This document shows, in pieces, positions 9,523-19,462 of a DNA stretch of 32,053 nt. The DNA is taken from assembly GCA_007693295.1 (NCBI GenBank), contig REDT01000207.1, forward strand, positions 1-32,053, given 5' to 3'. Below the pieces are notes generated by a model. That model had not been told where the DNA came from, did not search any database, and was given only the letters and a program-made list of their open reading frames with translations. The DNA comes from Balneolaceae bacterium (GTDB lineage: Bacteria > Bacteroidota > Rhodothermia > Balneolales > Balneolaceae). Both the position numbers and the translations under genes were made by a program. Each line of letters begins with the position of its first letter. The stretch's first letter is position 1.

Positions 9523-10722
9523 TTAATGATGGTATTGCTTATCAAGTGATTCGGCAAGCATTGGATCGTTTACCGGGAGCATACTATGCTTTTTGAACTG
9601 CTGGAAAAAGAGACCCATAAAAATTCCGCCCAGACCGATAAGTGTAGCAAAATCGAGCCAGCTTAATGACATTCCGGCATGATTTAATACCGGCATTACT
9701 ATCCAGTGAAGCTCTATCAGGTGCATAAGAATAATGAGCACCGACACAAAACCCAATACTTTTTGATTGTGCTTGGGTTCTCTGTTTAGTAACAGAATAA
9801 ACGGAATGATAAACCGGCCGATTAAAAGTGAGTAGGTAATAATTGCCCAATTCCCCTCCAATCGATGATAGAACCAGATGGTAGCTTCAGGAATGTTCGC
9901 ATAATAGATAAGCAGAAATTGGCTGAATGCGATGTAGGCATAAAACACGGTAAAACCAAATAACCAGGCTCCCAGGTCGTAAATGTGAGCCTTTCCGATT
10001 GTACTCTTCAGCATACCGTTTCGCTGCATCCAAAATACGATCAGAATGATGACAGGGAACAGCACCTGAAAACTCATGGCGAAGAAATAGACTCCAAACA
10101 TGGTGGAGAACCAGTGGGCATCAAGCGACATCAGCCAGTCGAAACTCGCAAACGCAACGGTTAGGGCAAATAACAAGATGCCCGGAGCGCTTAATTTTCG
10201 AAGCAGGTTTGTTAAACCCCAATCGTTTGTACGATCCATTTCAACAGATACCTTATGCAGCTTATATCCAAGAAAACCCCAGATCCCAAAATAGATAAAC
10301 TGGCGTATTACAAAGAAAGGTTCGTTCAGGTAGGGCACCTTGCCAAGCATTATCGGGTCGTTGGCCACGTACTCGGTGTCGGTCCACTGGAACAGGCTGC
10401 TCATACCCAAAATTATCGGGATCATAAAAATGGCCCATATGCCGATATTTGAGAAAAATGTCTCCGGTATTCTTCGGAATACAATTCCCCACGACGATTT
10501 GGTTACATGATGAATCATAACCATAATCAGTGAGGCAAGAGCAATACTGGTGAAGAAGGTAAAACTGGTGAGGTAAGAGAAGAAGAATTGATCTTTGTTC
10601 AGAAAGAAACCGACGCCACTGGCAATTAAACCAACGATACCGGCGCCATAGAAGGTTTTGGCAACATCCATGTTTGCTGGAAATTGAACAGAATCAGTTA
10701 TATTTGGACTACTTGAAGCCAT
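9523..10722 (-). CDS. actF: Alternative complex III subunit ActF (quinol:cytochrome c oxidoreductase membrane subunit)
   Basis: 399 aa polytopic protein; FASFDWLMSLDAHWFSTMFGVYFFA signature; position in the act cluster. Confidence 0.9.
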   Translation of the reverse strand: MASSSPNITDSVQFPANMDVAKTFYGAGIVGLIASGVGFFLNKDQFFFSYLTSFTFFTSIALASLIMVMIHHVTKSSWGIVFRRIPETFFSNIGIWAIFMIPIILGMSSLFQWTDTEYVANDPIMLGKVPYLNEPFFVIRQFIYFGIWGFLGYKLHKVSVEMDRTNDWGLTNLLRKLSAPGILLFALTVAFASFDWLMSLDAHWFSTMFGVYFFAMSFQVLFPVIILIVFWMQRNGMLKSTIGKAHIYDLGAWLFGFTVFYAYIAFSQFLLIYYANIPEATIWFYHRLEGNWAIITYSLLIGRFIIPFILLLNREPKHNQKVLGFVSVLIILMHLIELHWIVMPVLNHAGMSLSWLDFATLIGLGGIFMGLFFQQFKKHSMLPVNDPMLAESLDKQYHH

Positions 10723-10750
10723 GTAATTAGTTCTTAATTTCGGTCAGTTG

Positions 10751-11734
10751 TTAATTATCCGACTGCGCTTTAATAAATTCTACGAGCGACTGTAATTCTG
10801 CTTCAGAAAGAAAGTCGTAAGCAACCATAACATTGTCATAGCCTTCCACAATCTTTACTGCCGGTTCTACGATCGATTCAATCAAATACTCCTCATCGGC
10901 TATTGCAGATGTACCGTCTGTAAAGTTTCTTTCACTGCCATACAAATCGGCAAAAGTAGGCCCTACCAAACTGCGCCCGTCTAATGAGTGGCAAGCCTGA
11001 CAGGCATATTGTATGTACAATCTTTCGCCGCGTTCAACGGAAACATCATCGTCTCCGCGAACTGCACGGGCTTCTGCCAGTATCGCTTCACGTTCCCGCC
11101 TTTCTTCATCTTCTTGCATAAGTTGCGCCAGATCTACGTCAAATTGGTCCATTTCGGCTTCAGGAATATTTTGACTTTTCTGAAGGGCCCGAACATAGGC
11201 TACAATTGCCCAGCGGTCTTCAACTTTGATCTGAGTATTGTATGCAGGCATGCTTCTGATGCCGTTTGCAATGGATGAATATAGTTCACCTTCAGACATT
11301 TCGTAACTTTCACTTCTGTGAAATGTAGGTGCAGGTACATACCCGTAGCCGCCGGTCATGATAATGCCGCGGCCGTCGCCGGTGCCGCCATGGCAAGCCT
11401 GGCAGAAAATTTCATACATCTCTTTACCCCTGTAGAGAAAATCACGGGTAATTTCCATGGGATTTGTATCCACATAGTTATCATCATCATCTTTCCCCTC
11501 AAACAGCACAGTGTCGTGGCGAAGACCGCCTCTCGAAATGGTGCCGGTTACCGGTTCACGCATAGATCGGCCATCTTCAAAAAACGGATTCACCTGTTGA
11601 GCATTAAATCGCTCCTGGTTCATCATGTTCTGTTGAGGATGAATTGGGGGTTTCTCTGACTTCTGACCACGGCATGACATCATCACGATCGAAATCAAGA
11701 GCAGAATAGATAAACGGGTTATGGTTAAAAGCAT
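10751..11734 (-). CDS. actE: Alternative complex III cytochrome c subunit ActE, here with two c-type heme domains
   Basis: 327 aa; lipobox-like IVMMSC, first heme motif FCQACHGGTGDGRGIIMTGGYGYVPAPTFH (ActE type), second ACQACHSLDGRSLVGPTF. Confidence 0.9.
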   Translation of the reverse strand: MLLTITRLSILLLISIVMMSCRGQKSEKPPIHPQQNMMNQERFNAQQVNPFFEDGRSMREPVTGTISRGGLRHDTVLFEGKDDDDNYVDTNPMEITRDFLYRGKEMYEIFCQACHGGTGDGRGIIMTGGYGYVPAPTFHRSESYEMSEGELYSSIANGIRSMPAYNTQIKVEDRWAIVAYVRALQKSQNIPEAEMDQFDVDLAQLMQEDEERREREAILAEARAVRGDDDVSVERGERLYIQYACQACHSLDGRSLVGPTFADLYGSERNFTDGTSAIADEEYLIESIVEPAVKIVEGYDNVMVAYDFLSEAELQSLVEFIKAQSDN

Positions 11735-11769
11735 AATTCTTATGTGATCTTAAAACTAAATGTAATGAC

Positions 11770-12333
11770 TTATGCGTCGTAAATTTCTTCAATGTTGGTT
11801 GCCCCTGCACTTTCCAGGAGTTTCTGTACTTTTTCGGATTCAAACTGTGGATCTTCTGATTCAATGCAGACGAAGAACCCATCATCGGTCGCCTTTTTGA
11901 AATTTTCAGAATTGAATAACGGATGATTCAGCTTGGGAAGTCCATTCAGAAAGAACATTCCAAATACAGCTCCGAATGCCGAAAGAAGTATGGTTAACTC
12001 AAAAATTACCGGAATCCATGCCGGAACATTCATTAATGTTTTACCGCTGATATTTAGCGGATAATCAACCACCATCATCCAGTAGATCATGGCAATGGCT
12101 CCGGCAAATCCGAGCAACCCATGGCTGATAACAATCCAGCCCAGCTTCGACTTTTGAAGGCTCATAGCCTTATCCATGCCATGAATGGGAAATGGGCTGA
12201 ACGTATCGAACTTACGGTATCCGTTTTTATTCACAATTTTGGCTGCATCAATAAGCTCTTTCGGATTCCTGAACTCAGCAAGCACGCCGTATAAGCTTTT
12301 TTCAGAAGTTGATGTACGCATTTGGCTGTCCAT
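11770..12333 (-). CDS. actD: Alternative complex III subunit ActD (DUF3341)
   Basis: 187 aa; SLYGVLAEFRNPKELIDAAKIVNKNGYRKFDTFSPFPIHGMDKAM. Confidence 0.93.
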   Translation of the reverse strand: MDSQMRTSTSEKSLYGVLAEFRNPKELIDAAKIVNKNGYRKFDTFSPFPIHGMDKAMSLQKSKLGWIVISHGLLGFAGAIAMIYWMMVVDYPLNISGKTLMNVPAWIPVIFELTILLSAFGAVFGMFFLNGLPKLNHPLFNSENFKKATDDGFFVCIESEDPQFESEKVQKLLESAGATNIEEIYDA

Positions 12334-12336
12334 AAT

Positions 12337-13767
12337 TTATACCGAGTCTTTTCTTGGTTCGGGAATTTTTACTACAGGCTCTTTATACTCACCGGTTACC
12401 TCATCGTAGTTGTGAGGGTCTGCCTGTGGCATTACACCTTTCAGTTCGGCAACAGCCACCATCGGCAAAAAGCGGAGGAAAAGCAGGAAGAATGTGAAAA
12501 ACAGTCCGAAGGTCCCTATATAAGTTACAACGTCCCAAAAAGTTGGGGAATAGTAACCCCACGAAGAAGGGAGGAAATCTTGTGATAGAGAAGTTACTGT
12601 AATAACAAAACGCTCGAACCACATACCAATGTTTACGACAATGGATATAAAAAAGGTGAAGCCGACACTGCGCCGTAATTTTTTAGACCAGAACAGCTGC
12701 GGTGAGATCACGTTACATGCAATCATAATCCAATATGCCCACGCATAAGGGCCAATGGCTCGTAATATGAAGATCGCTTTTTCGTACTCAACCCCGCTGT
12801 ACCAGGCAATAAAGAACTCCATTATATAGGCAAACCCAACCATGGAGCCTGTTACCAGGATAATGATGTTCATCTTTTCAATATGGTCAACCGTCATGAT
12901 ATCTTCAAGCCCGTAAATTTTTCGGCAGATAATCATCAGCGTTAATACCATTGCAAAACCGGAGAATACCGCACCGGCAACGAAGTAGGGAGGGAAAATT
13001 GTTGTGTGCCATCCCGGAATGATAGACACGGCAAAATCGAAAGATACAATGGTATGAACAGAGAGTACCAGTGGCGTTGCAAGCCCGGCGAGAATCATGT
13101 ACGATTTCTCATAGTTCCACCAGTGCCTGTTACTGCCTCTCCATCCGAGGGCAAATCCACCGTATACAAGTTTTCCGACCTTACTCTTGATCCTGTCTCT
13201 GATAGTGGCAAGATCCGGTACAAGACCCACATACCAGAAAAGAAAAGATACTGTGAAGTAGGTAGATACAGCAAAAACATCCCATAGCAGCGGGCTATTG
13301 AAATTTGGCCACATAGCCATCTGGTTGGGAAGAGGGAATACCCAATAGATAACCCAGATACGGCCAACGTGAATGGCAGGAAAAATACCCGCGCACATAA
13401 CGGCAAAAATCGTCATAGCCTCGGCAAACCGGTTAATAGCCGTTCTCCAATTCTGACGAAATAGAAAAAGAATAGCTGAAATTAACGTACCGGCGTGGCC
13501 AATACCCACCCACCATACAAAGTTAATAATAGCCCAACCCCAGCCAACAGGCTGGTTCAGCCCCCAAATACCGATGCCTTCCCAAATCAGATACGCTATT
13601 GATATGAGAAGAACCAGAAGAAGAATATTTGAAATCCCAAAGGCTACATACCACAGCTTGGGAGTGGGGCGGAGATTTATATCCGTTACCAGTGCGGTAA
13701 TGCTCTTAAAGTCGTGATTCCCCTTTATGAGAGCGGGCTCAGGAACGTATTCGTACGTTTTACTCAT
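12337..13767 (-). CDS. actC: Alternative complex III subunit ActC (NrfD-like quinol-binding membrane subunit)
   Basis: 476 aa NrfD/PsrC-type polytopic protein; [56 protein letters not shown]. Confidence 0.95.
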   Translation of the reverse strand: MSKTYEYVPEPALIKGNHDFKSITALVTDINLRPTPKLWYVAFGISNILLLVLLISIAYLIWEGIGIWGLNQPVGWGWAIINFVWWVGIGHAGTLISAILFLFRQNWRTAINRFAEAMTIFAVMCAGIFPAIHVGRIWVIYWVFPLPNQMAMWPNFNSPLLWDVFAVSTYFTVSFLFWYVGLVPDLATIRDRIKSKVGKLVYGGFALGWRGSNRHWWNYEKSYMILAGLATPLVLSVHTIVSFDFAVSIIPGWHTTIFPPYFVAGAVFSGFAMVLTLMIICRKIYGLEDIMTVDHIEKMNIIILVTGSMVGFAYIMEFFIAWYSGVEYEKAIFILRAIGPYAWAYWIMIACNVISPQLFWSKKLRRSVGFTFFISIVVNIGMWFERFVITVTSLSQDFLPSSWGYYSPTFWDVVTYIGTFGLFFTFFLLFLRFLPMVAVAELKGVMPQADPHNYDEVTGEYKEPVVKIPEPRKDSV

Positions 13768-13803
13768 GTTAAGTCAGTTGCTATTAAAATATCTATGGTT
13801 GGA

Positions 13804-16800
13804 TTAAGCCAAACCTGAGTTAGTATTTCGTAGTTTTGCAAGATAGGATGTTCTCGGGCGAACATTCATCTCTTCGAGCATTACATAATTTCGATCATTC
13901 ATTTTATCCTGTGAAATTTTGCTCTCTCTGTCGGTGAGATCACCAAATGAGATCGCATTGGCCGGACAGGCTTGCTGACAGGCCGTTTTCACGGTGCCAT
14001 CGGCCGGCTTTAATGAACCGGTAGCAATTTTCGTGTCTCGTTTAGCTCTGTTTACCCTCTGAACACAATAGCTGCATTTCTCAATAACTCCACGGAAACG
14101 AACGGTTACTTCGGGGTTCATCGCCATCTGTATGATTTCAGGATCATCGCCGGTGGTTAAAAACTCTTTTGTGTAATTGAAGAAGTTAAATCTTCGCACT
14201 TTAAACGGGCAGTTATTCGCGCAATAACGGGTGCCGATACAGCGGTTATAGGTCATCTGGTTCATGCCATCTTCACTGTGAGTAGTGGCTGCAACCGGGC
14301 AAACCTGTTCGCATGGTGCAAGTTCGCAGTGCATGCAGGGAACCGGCTGATGGTAAACCGTTGGATTGTCCTGATCGCCCTCATAGTAACGATCGGTGCG
14401 GATCCAGTGCATAATTCGCCGCCGCCCAACTTCCCGTTTGCCAATAACCGGGATGTTATTTTCAGCCTGGCATGCAATGGTACATACGCCACAGCCAAAA
14501 CAGGCATTCAGATCGATCGCCATTCCCCACTGTGGTTGGTGATCGGGCCCATACTGCTCTGTAAACAGAGAAATAGGACCCTGGTCGGCTGTACCGCGTG
14601 CTTCAGCCTCTTTCATGCCGGGCACTTCAAAACCGTGAAAGCTCTTGAAGGTGGCAAAATCTGGTTTTTCTTTGTATTCGTCCAGTGAAGCAGTGCGGAT
14701 CATATCACGGCCCTCAAGGCTGTGGTGATCCTGTACACATGCAATTTCATATTTCGTGCCGGTAGGTTCTACATTAGCCGATTGATAAAACATCGAAGCG
14801 CTGGTACGAAGAGGGTAGGTATCTACGCCAACCCCGTCTGCTACACGCCCTACATTTTGCCTTCCATAACCTGTTGTAAGGGTGATGGAATCGTCGGCAT
14901 GCCCGGGTTGTACCCAGGCAGCAATCTCTATGGTCTGATCACCTGCAGTTATTCGTACTGTTGGAACTTCATTGCTGCTGAAGCTTCGATCTGAGGGCAA
15001 TCCCAGTGATTCTGCCGTTCGTGGACTCATCAGGGCTACGTTATCCCATGTAATCTTGGTCATGGGCTCGGGCAGCTCCTGAAGCCAGCCGCTATTGGCA
15101 TAACGCCCATCAAATAGAGTGGCGTCAGGTTTAATGCTGATCTCCATTCCGGAAACCGGTTCTGCAGAGAGATGCTCTCTGATACCGGCGCTGAAATTCC
15201 CTGAAAGTGCTACATCTACAGAATCAAAACCGGTATCGGGATCGAGTCCGTCATGGAGTACCACTTCCCATTGGCGAGTGAAATCATTTGTGAAATAGCT
15301 GCTCCAGGTCTCCTGTACAAGGTCGTAGCCTGTACTTTCTTCGCCTGTTAATATGGTATTTAAAAACTCAATCTCGCTCAGGCCATTAAAAAGAGGTAAG
15401 ATCTGAGGCTGTACAACAGATCGCTGACCGGTATAGGAGAGTCCATCAGACCATGTTTCGAGAAAATGCGCACGGTTTACGTGCCAGTCGCATATACGTG
15501 AAGTTTCGTCGTAGTAATCGGCCAGATGTATTTTTGTTTCAACATTGGCCAATGCCAGAGCAAGATCCAGGTCGGCAGGGGCGGTATACACCGGGTTGGT
15601 TCCAATCAGTACAACGGTATCGTAGGTGCCTGCCTTCAATTGCATCATAGCATCCATAAAGGCCTGCCGTTCATCTCTGTCGTCACGGAACGGAAGCTCG
15701 TGATAGGTAACGCTGTTACCGGCGTTGTTCAGTGCAAGATTGATGGCGGCTACAGCCGCATGTACTCCGGGCGAATGCTGTTGTCCGGCCGTTACGATAG
15801 AGTTGCCTCGATTTCCCAGAAGATCATCCGCCAGACGGGATATCCAGTCGTGTGTTGAAAAAGTATTGCTTACACCGCTAAAGGCCTGCAAACCGCTTAT
15901 CTGTTCGGAGAGTTTTGCAGCCAATGCATATGTGAACGCTTCAATTTGAGAAGACTTCAGCCTTAACCTGTGATCGGCATAGGAGCCGGTAGAGGTGAAA
16001 GAGTTTTCAACAGAGTAAATTCTCGACATGGAATCTTCCACAGTTTGAACTCTGCGCTTACCGGTAGTTTTATAGGCGTTTTCGACACTGTTTTTATGGC
16101 CGTTGGGGCTCATAAAGTCATCATCCAGAGAAACTACAATATCGGCCTTGTCAAAATGATTTACGGTTCTGAGCCGGCGGCCGAATGCCAGTTGAGTGCC
16201 TTCAATGGCATTATCATCAGAAAAAGGTTCGTACGTAACCCACTCAGCGTTGGAGAAACGGCTCAGTGCATCGCCTTTCAATCGGTTCAATGTAGGCGAT
16301 GAGCTGGCTTCGCTGATAAACAGGATGTTTCTCGCGGTGTCTGAGAAATGATTGGCTGCAAAAGTTTCAAAATCCGATTTTGAAACTTTCTCTTCGTTGC
16401 GCACGGGCGATCGTGACCTGTCAGGGTCATACATGCTCAAAATGCCTGCCTGCTGGTAGATGTTGGTTCTGCCGCCACTAGAGGGGTGATCTTCATTTCC
16501 TTCCAGTTTGGTAGGGCGCCCTTCATTGTTTTCTACAATTAAACCGGTTACCGTATCCTGAAATGGAATACTTGTGGCATAAAAGTTGGGAACCCCCAGA
16601 ACTAAGTCTTCAGGCTGACTTCTGTAGGGAAGAATTTTTTGAATCGGCCTGCGGCAGGATGCAAATCCGGCCAGGGCAATGGATGCTCCCATTACCCGCA
16701 AAAAGCTTCTTCGTGAAACCTGATCTGTAAGCTCGGTTGCATTTTCAGGGAATTCACGCTCTACAAACTTTTCGTACTCTTTGTTTTTGGCAAGTTCGTT

Positions 16801-16842
16801 TAAGCTTTTCCAGTATGTGGTTTTTGTCGACTGATCGCTCAT
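13804..16842 (-). CDS. actB: Alternative complex III subunit ActB (molybdopterin-oxidoreductase-like plus Fe-S domain)
   Basis: 1012 aa; Tat motif SRRSFLRVMGASIALAGFASC with a following lipobox-like Cys; ferredoxin-like Cys clusters CFGCGVCTIAC, CMHCELAPCEQVCP, CIGTRYCANNCP, CSYCVQRV...CQQACP. Confidence 0.95.
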   Translation of the reverse strand: MSDQSTKTTYWKSLNELAKNKEYEKFVEREFPENATELTDQVSRRSFLRVMGASIALAGFASCRRPIQKILPYRSQPEDLVLGVPNFYATSIPFQDTVTGLIVENNEGRPTKLEGNEDHPSSGGRTNIYQQAGILSMYDPDRSRSPVRNEEKVSKSDFETFAANHFSDTARNILFISEASSSPTLNRLKGDALSRFSNAEWVTYEPFSDDNAIEGTQLAFGRRLRTVNHFDKADIVVSLDDDFMSPNGHKNSVENAYKTTGKRRVQTVEDSMSRIYSVENSFTSTGSYADHRLRLKSSQIEAFTYALAAKLSEQISGLQAFSGVSNTFSTHDWISRLADDLLGNRGNSIVTAGQQHSPGVHAAVAAINLALNNAGNSVTYHELPFRDDRDERQAFMDAMMQLKAGTYDTVVLIGTNPVYTAPADLDLALALANVETKIHLADYYDETSRICDWHVNRAHFLETWSDGLSYTGQRSVVQPQILPLFNGLSEIEFLNTILTGEESTGYDLVQETWSSYFTNDFTRQWEVVLHDGLDPDTGFDSVDVALSGNFSAGIREHLSAEPVSGMEISIKPDATLFDGRYANSGWLQELPEPMTKITWDNVALMSPRTAESLGLPSDRSFSSNEVPTVRITAGDQTIEIAAWVQPGHADDSITLTTGYGRQNVGRVADGVGVDTYPLRTSASMFYQSANVEPTGTKYEIACVQDHHSLEGRDMIRTASLDEYKEKPDFATFKSFHGFEVPGMKEAEARGTADQGPISLFTEQYGPDHQPQWGMAIDLNACFGCGVCTIACQAENNIPVIGKREVGRRRIMHWIRTDRYYEGDQDNPTVYHQPVPCMHCELAPCEQVCPVAATTHSEDGMNQMTYNRCIGTRYCANNCPFKVRRFNFFNYTKEFLTTGDDPEIIQMAMNPEVTVRFRGVIEKCSYCVQRVNRAKRDTKIATGSLKPADGTVKTACQQACPANAISFGDLTDRESKISQDKMNDRNYVMLEEMNVRPRTSYLAKLRNTNSGLA

Positions 16843-16892
16843 TCTTTACAGAATATTAAATTGAAACTCGTGGTTAAAAGGTATCAAATAAA

Positions 16893-17537
16893 TTAGAAGT
16901 GACAGCTCTGGCAATAGGTTGGGGCGTTGATGTTATGCTTGGCTACAAGTTCAAGGCCAAGCTCAAGTTGATTTTCCGCAACATATCCCATAGTGGTAAC
17001 CTCAGAAACCGGCCTTACATGTTTTTCCGGCTCCCTGTGACAATCCAGGCACCATCCCATACTCAGTGGCATAGCCTGGTAAACAATCTCCATTCTATCC
17101 ACGCGGCCATGGCACGATTCACAACCAACTCCTACGTTTACGTGCACCGCATGGTTGAAGTAGGCATAATCGGGCAGCGAATGAACTTTAATCCACTCCA
17201 CGGGCATACCGCTCTCATAACTGTCGCGGACCGGCTGAAGGCTCTCAGCATCTGTTTTAATCTGGCTGTGGCAGTTCATGCAGGTTTGAGTAGTGGGAAT
17301 GTTAGCATACTTGGATTCTGTTACCTGCGTATGGCAGTACTGACAGTCCATCCCCAATTGCCCAACATGCACCTTATGACTGAAAGGAACGGGTTGCTCT
17401 GGTGCGTAACCCACATGGGTAAATTCGGGTGAGAAGAAATACCAAACGCCAAACACAGATGCATTTAGAATAATAATGATCCCAATAAGAATTCTTTTGG
17501 GCGCTTCGTTTGCCCAACTTGGAAAAATCTGAGCCAT
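16893..17537 (-). CDS. actA: Alternative complex III subunit ActA (pentaheme cytochrome c)
   Basis: 214 aa; N-terminal TM anchor and five CxxCH motifs: CQYCH, CMNCH, CESCH, CLDCH, CQSCH. Confidence 0.95.
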   Translation of the reverse strand: MAQIFPSWANEAPKRILIGIIIILNASVFGVWYFFSPEFTHVGYAPEQPVPFSHKVHVGQLGMDCQYCHTQVTESKYANIPTTQTCMNCHSQIKTDAESLQPVRDSYESGMPVEWIKVHSLPDYAYFNHAVHVNVGVGCESCHGRVDRMEIVYQAMPLSMGWCLDCHREPEKHVRPVSEVTTMGYVAENQLELGLELVAKHNINAPTYCQSCHF

Positions 17538-17708
17538 AAGATCAGTTAAAAATTACCATTAGCTGTTTCAGATAGTGTTACCGGTAAGTAGACGGCAAGA
17601 AGGTACCGAAAAATTAAAAACCCCCATACCATATTTGTTTATTTACCGGGTATTTAAACTCATTCTAAATAGTTAGAGTCGATGATAGTTATTTGAATGA
17701 ATCAGTCT

Positions 17709-17716
17709 CAAAGATA
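17709..17716 (-). promoter_or_regulatory. Candidate -7 element for the act operon (minus strand TATCTTTG, matches TAnnTTTG)
   Basis: Plus strand CAAAGATA reads TATCTTTG on minus, ~170 bp upstream of actA; no clean -33 TTTG at the expected spacing. Confidence 0.35.
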
Positions 17717-17941
17717 GGACACAGCTCTTTAACTTGCAGAAATTTCGATCAATTATTTTCACCTCCGATTTATCATGCATAAAGCAATAATTAGTTTAAT
17801 ATAAAATGAAATTAAAGAGATTGAATGATAGTGTTTTAGGAATGATATGGAGAGAAAAAGGTGTTTGTGGAGTCACTTTGGTTAGAGAAAAATTACCCGG
17901 TATTTTTTAAAAAAATCTGACTTTTTGAAAAAGAAAAGCCC

Positions 17942-17949
17942 TATTTTTG
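17942..17949 (+). promoter_or_regulatory. Candidate -7 element for the DUF420 gene (TATTTTTG, matches TAnnTTTG)
   Basis: Exact TAnnTTTG match 33 bp upstream of the ATG; upstream TTTG at 17924-17927 but only 14 bp spacing. Confidence 0.4.
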
Positions 17950-17982
17950 TGCGTATAAACAATTTTTTATCATCACAGCGCC

Positions 17983-18552
17983 ATGGATTCATCTCTTGAT
18001 AAGCAGTTAACTGTAGACTTTATTAGAAACATAAGTGTTCCTAAAGCTATTGGAACTATTCTTATGATTAGCGGCATCGCCTTTCTCTTTTTAATCTGGC
18101 TGATCTATTTCCGGGAAACTGCAGAGGAAACGGCTGCCTGGGTTGCAAACTTGCCGGCACTGAATGCATTTTTGAACAGCGTGAGTACGGTACTGATTGT
18201 GAGTGGATTTTTGGCGATAAAACAGCGAAAATTTATTCTGCACATGAAGCTGATGCTGACTGCATTTATAACCTCCTCTCTTTTTCTGATAAGCTACCTT
18301 GTTTATCACAACTTTGTAGGCCACACGGTCTTTCCGGGCGAGGGGGTAATCAGGCCGGTCTATTTCACCATACTTATATCTCACATCATCTTGTCGGCCT
18401 TTGTGGTGCCCCTTGTGCTAACAAGTTACTATTTTGCTTTTGCAGGGAAATTCAAAACCCACCGCAAGGTATCGAAGTGGACATTTCCAATATGGTTATA
18501 TGTCTCTATTACCGGCGTTGTAATCTTCTTTATACTAAACGCGTACGTTTAG
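17983..18552 (+). CDS. DUF420 family membrane protein
   Basis: 189 aa, several TM segments; LNAFLNSVSTVLIVSGFLAIKQRKFILHMKLMLTAFITSSLFLISYLVYHNFVG, VRP-like VIRPVYFTILISHIILS, WTFPIWLYVSITGVV pattern of DUF420. Confidence 0.85.
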   Translation: MDSSLDKQLTVDFIRNISVPKAIGTILMISGIAFLFLIWLIYFRETAEETAAWVANLPALNAFLNSVSTVLIVSGFLAIKQRKFILHMKLMLTAFITSSLFLISYLVYHNFVGHTVFPGEGVIRPVYFTILISHIILSAFVVPLVLTSYYFAFAGKFKTHRKVSKWTFPIWLYVSITGVVIFFILNAYV

Positions 18553-18614
18553 CCCGGATTTCTTGGTGAGGTGAGTACCGAGGCTTCGATTTGCAGTTAA
18601 CGAAATACGGTTTA

Positions 18615-18637
18615 GCCACCTGCACAGGGCAGGCGGC
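18615..18637. repeat. Imperfect palindrome (REP-like hairpin)
   Basis: GCCACCTGC-acagg-GCAGGCGGC, one mismatch, in the 3' intergenic between convergent genes. Confidence 0.4.
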
Positions 18638-18757
18638 AAATTTCCGTAGCATTGTAATTGTTTATGGATACTGAATCGTAAAGGGAAGAGTACGACACAA
18701 AGAATTTGAAATCGAAACGCTATTGAATCAACTCTTTCCAGCCAGCGCACATTGCGA

Positions 18758-19462
18758 CTATCCCAGGAACTGCTCTCCGGGATCCGGGATCGTTACCTTA
18801 GTATCACAGTACTCTTCGGTGAAAGATTTAAACTCCTCGGGATCGCCTGTTAAAACCGGAAATGTTCCATAGTGGATAGGGATGGCAAGCTTGGCTCCGA
18901 TCATTTCGCAGCAGATTGCGGCTTCTTGCGGCCCCATGGTATAATGGTCGCCAATGGGTACGGCAATTACATGCGGTTCATAAATCTCGCCATATATCTC
19001 AAGATCACTGAAAATATTTGTATCCCCCAAATGATAGAAACAGATGTCATCTTCGAAGGAGACCACCAACCCGCCGGCTTCACCTGCGTATTCACCTCCA
19101 AATGAGGAGCTGTGGTTTGCATTTACAAGCGTGACGGAGAAGTCGTCAAAGTGAACGGTTCCGCCTTTATTGAACTCTACTCTCTGTTCCTCTTTTAACC
19201 CCTTCTTTTTCAAGAGTTGAGAAAGTTCAACCTGGGCAACAACCATACAACCCGTTTTCTTTGCAAGCTCAAGAGTGTCGCCCACGTGGTCTTCATGGCC
19301 ATGTGTTAACAGTATATAATCAATATCATCGGGTTGTTTGTACGCATCCGGAGTTTTAGGGTTATCTGAAAGAAAGGGATCGATGTAAATAACTTTTCCG
19401 GATGGAGATTCAAGTCGAAAGGTAGAGTGTCCCAGCCACCAGGCTTTTATTTTAGTTTCCAT
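18758..19462 (-). CDS. MBL-fold metal-dependent hydrolase, UPF0173 type
   Basis: 234 aa; WWLGHSTFRLESPSGKVIYIDPFLSDNP, LLTHGHEDHVGD, HLGDTNIFSDL, IPIHYGTFP. Confidence 0.9.
   Translation of the reverse strand: METKIKAWWLGHSTFRLESPSGKVIYIDPFLSDNPKTPDAYKQPDDIDYILLTHGHEDHVGDTLELAKKTGCMVVAQVELSQLLKKKGLKEEQRVEFNKGGTVHFDDFSVTLVNANHSSSFGGEYAGEAGGLVVSFEDDICFYHLGDTNIFSDLEIYGEIYEPHVIAVPIGDHYTMGPQEAAICCEMIGAKLAIPIHYGTFPVLTGDPEEFKSFTEEYCDTKVTIPDPGEQFLG

Noticed and set aside
16899-17432. 177 aa plus-strand ORF opposite actA
   Set aside because: Fully antisense to a pentaheme cytochrome gene with five CxxCH motifs; no recognisable domain.
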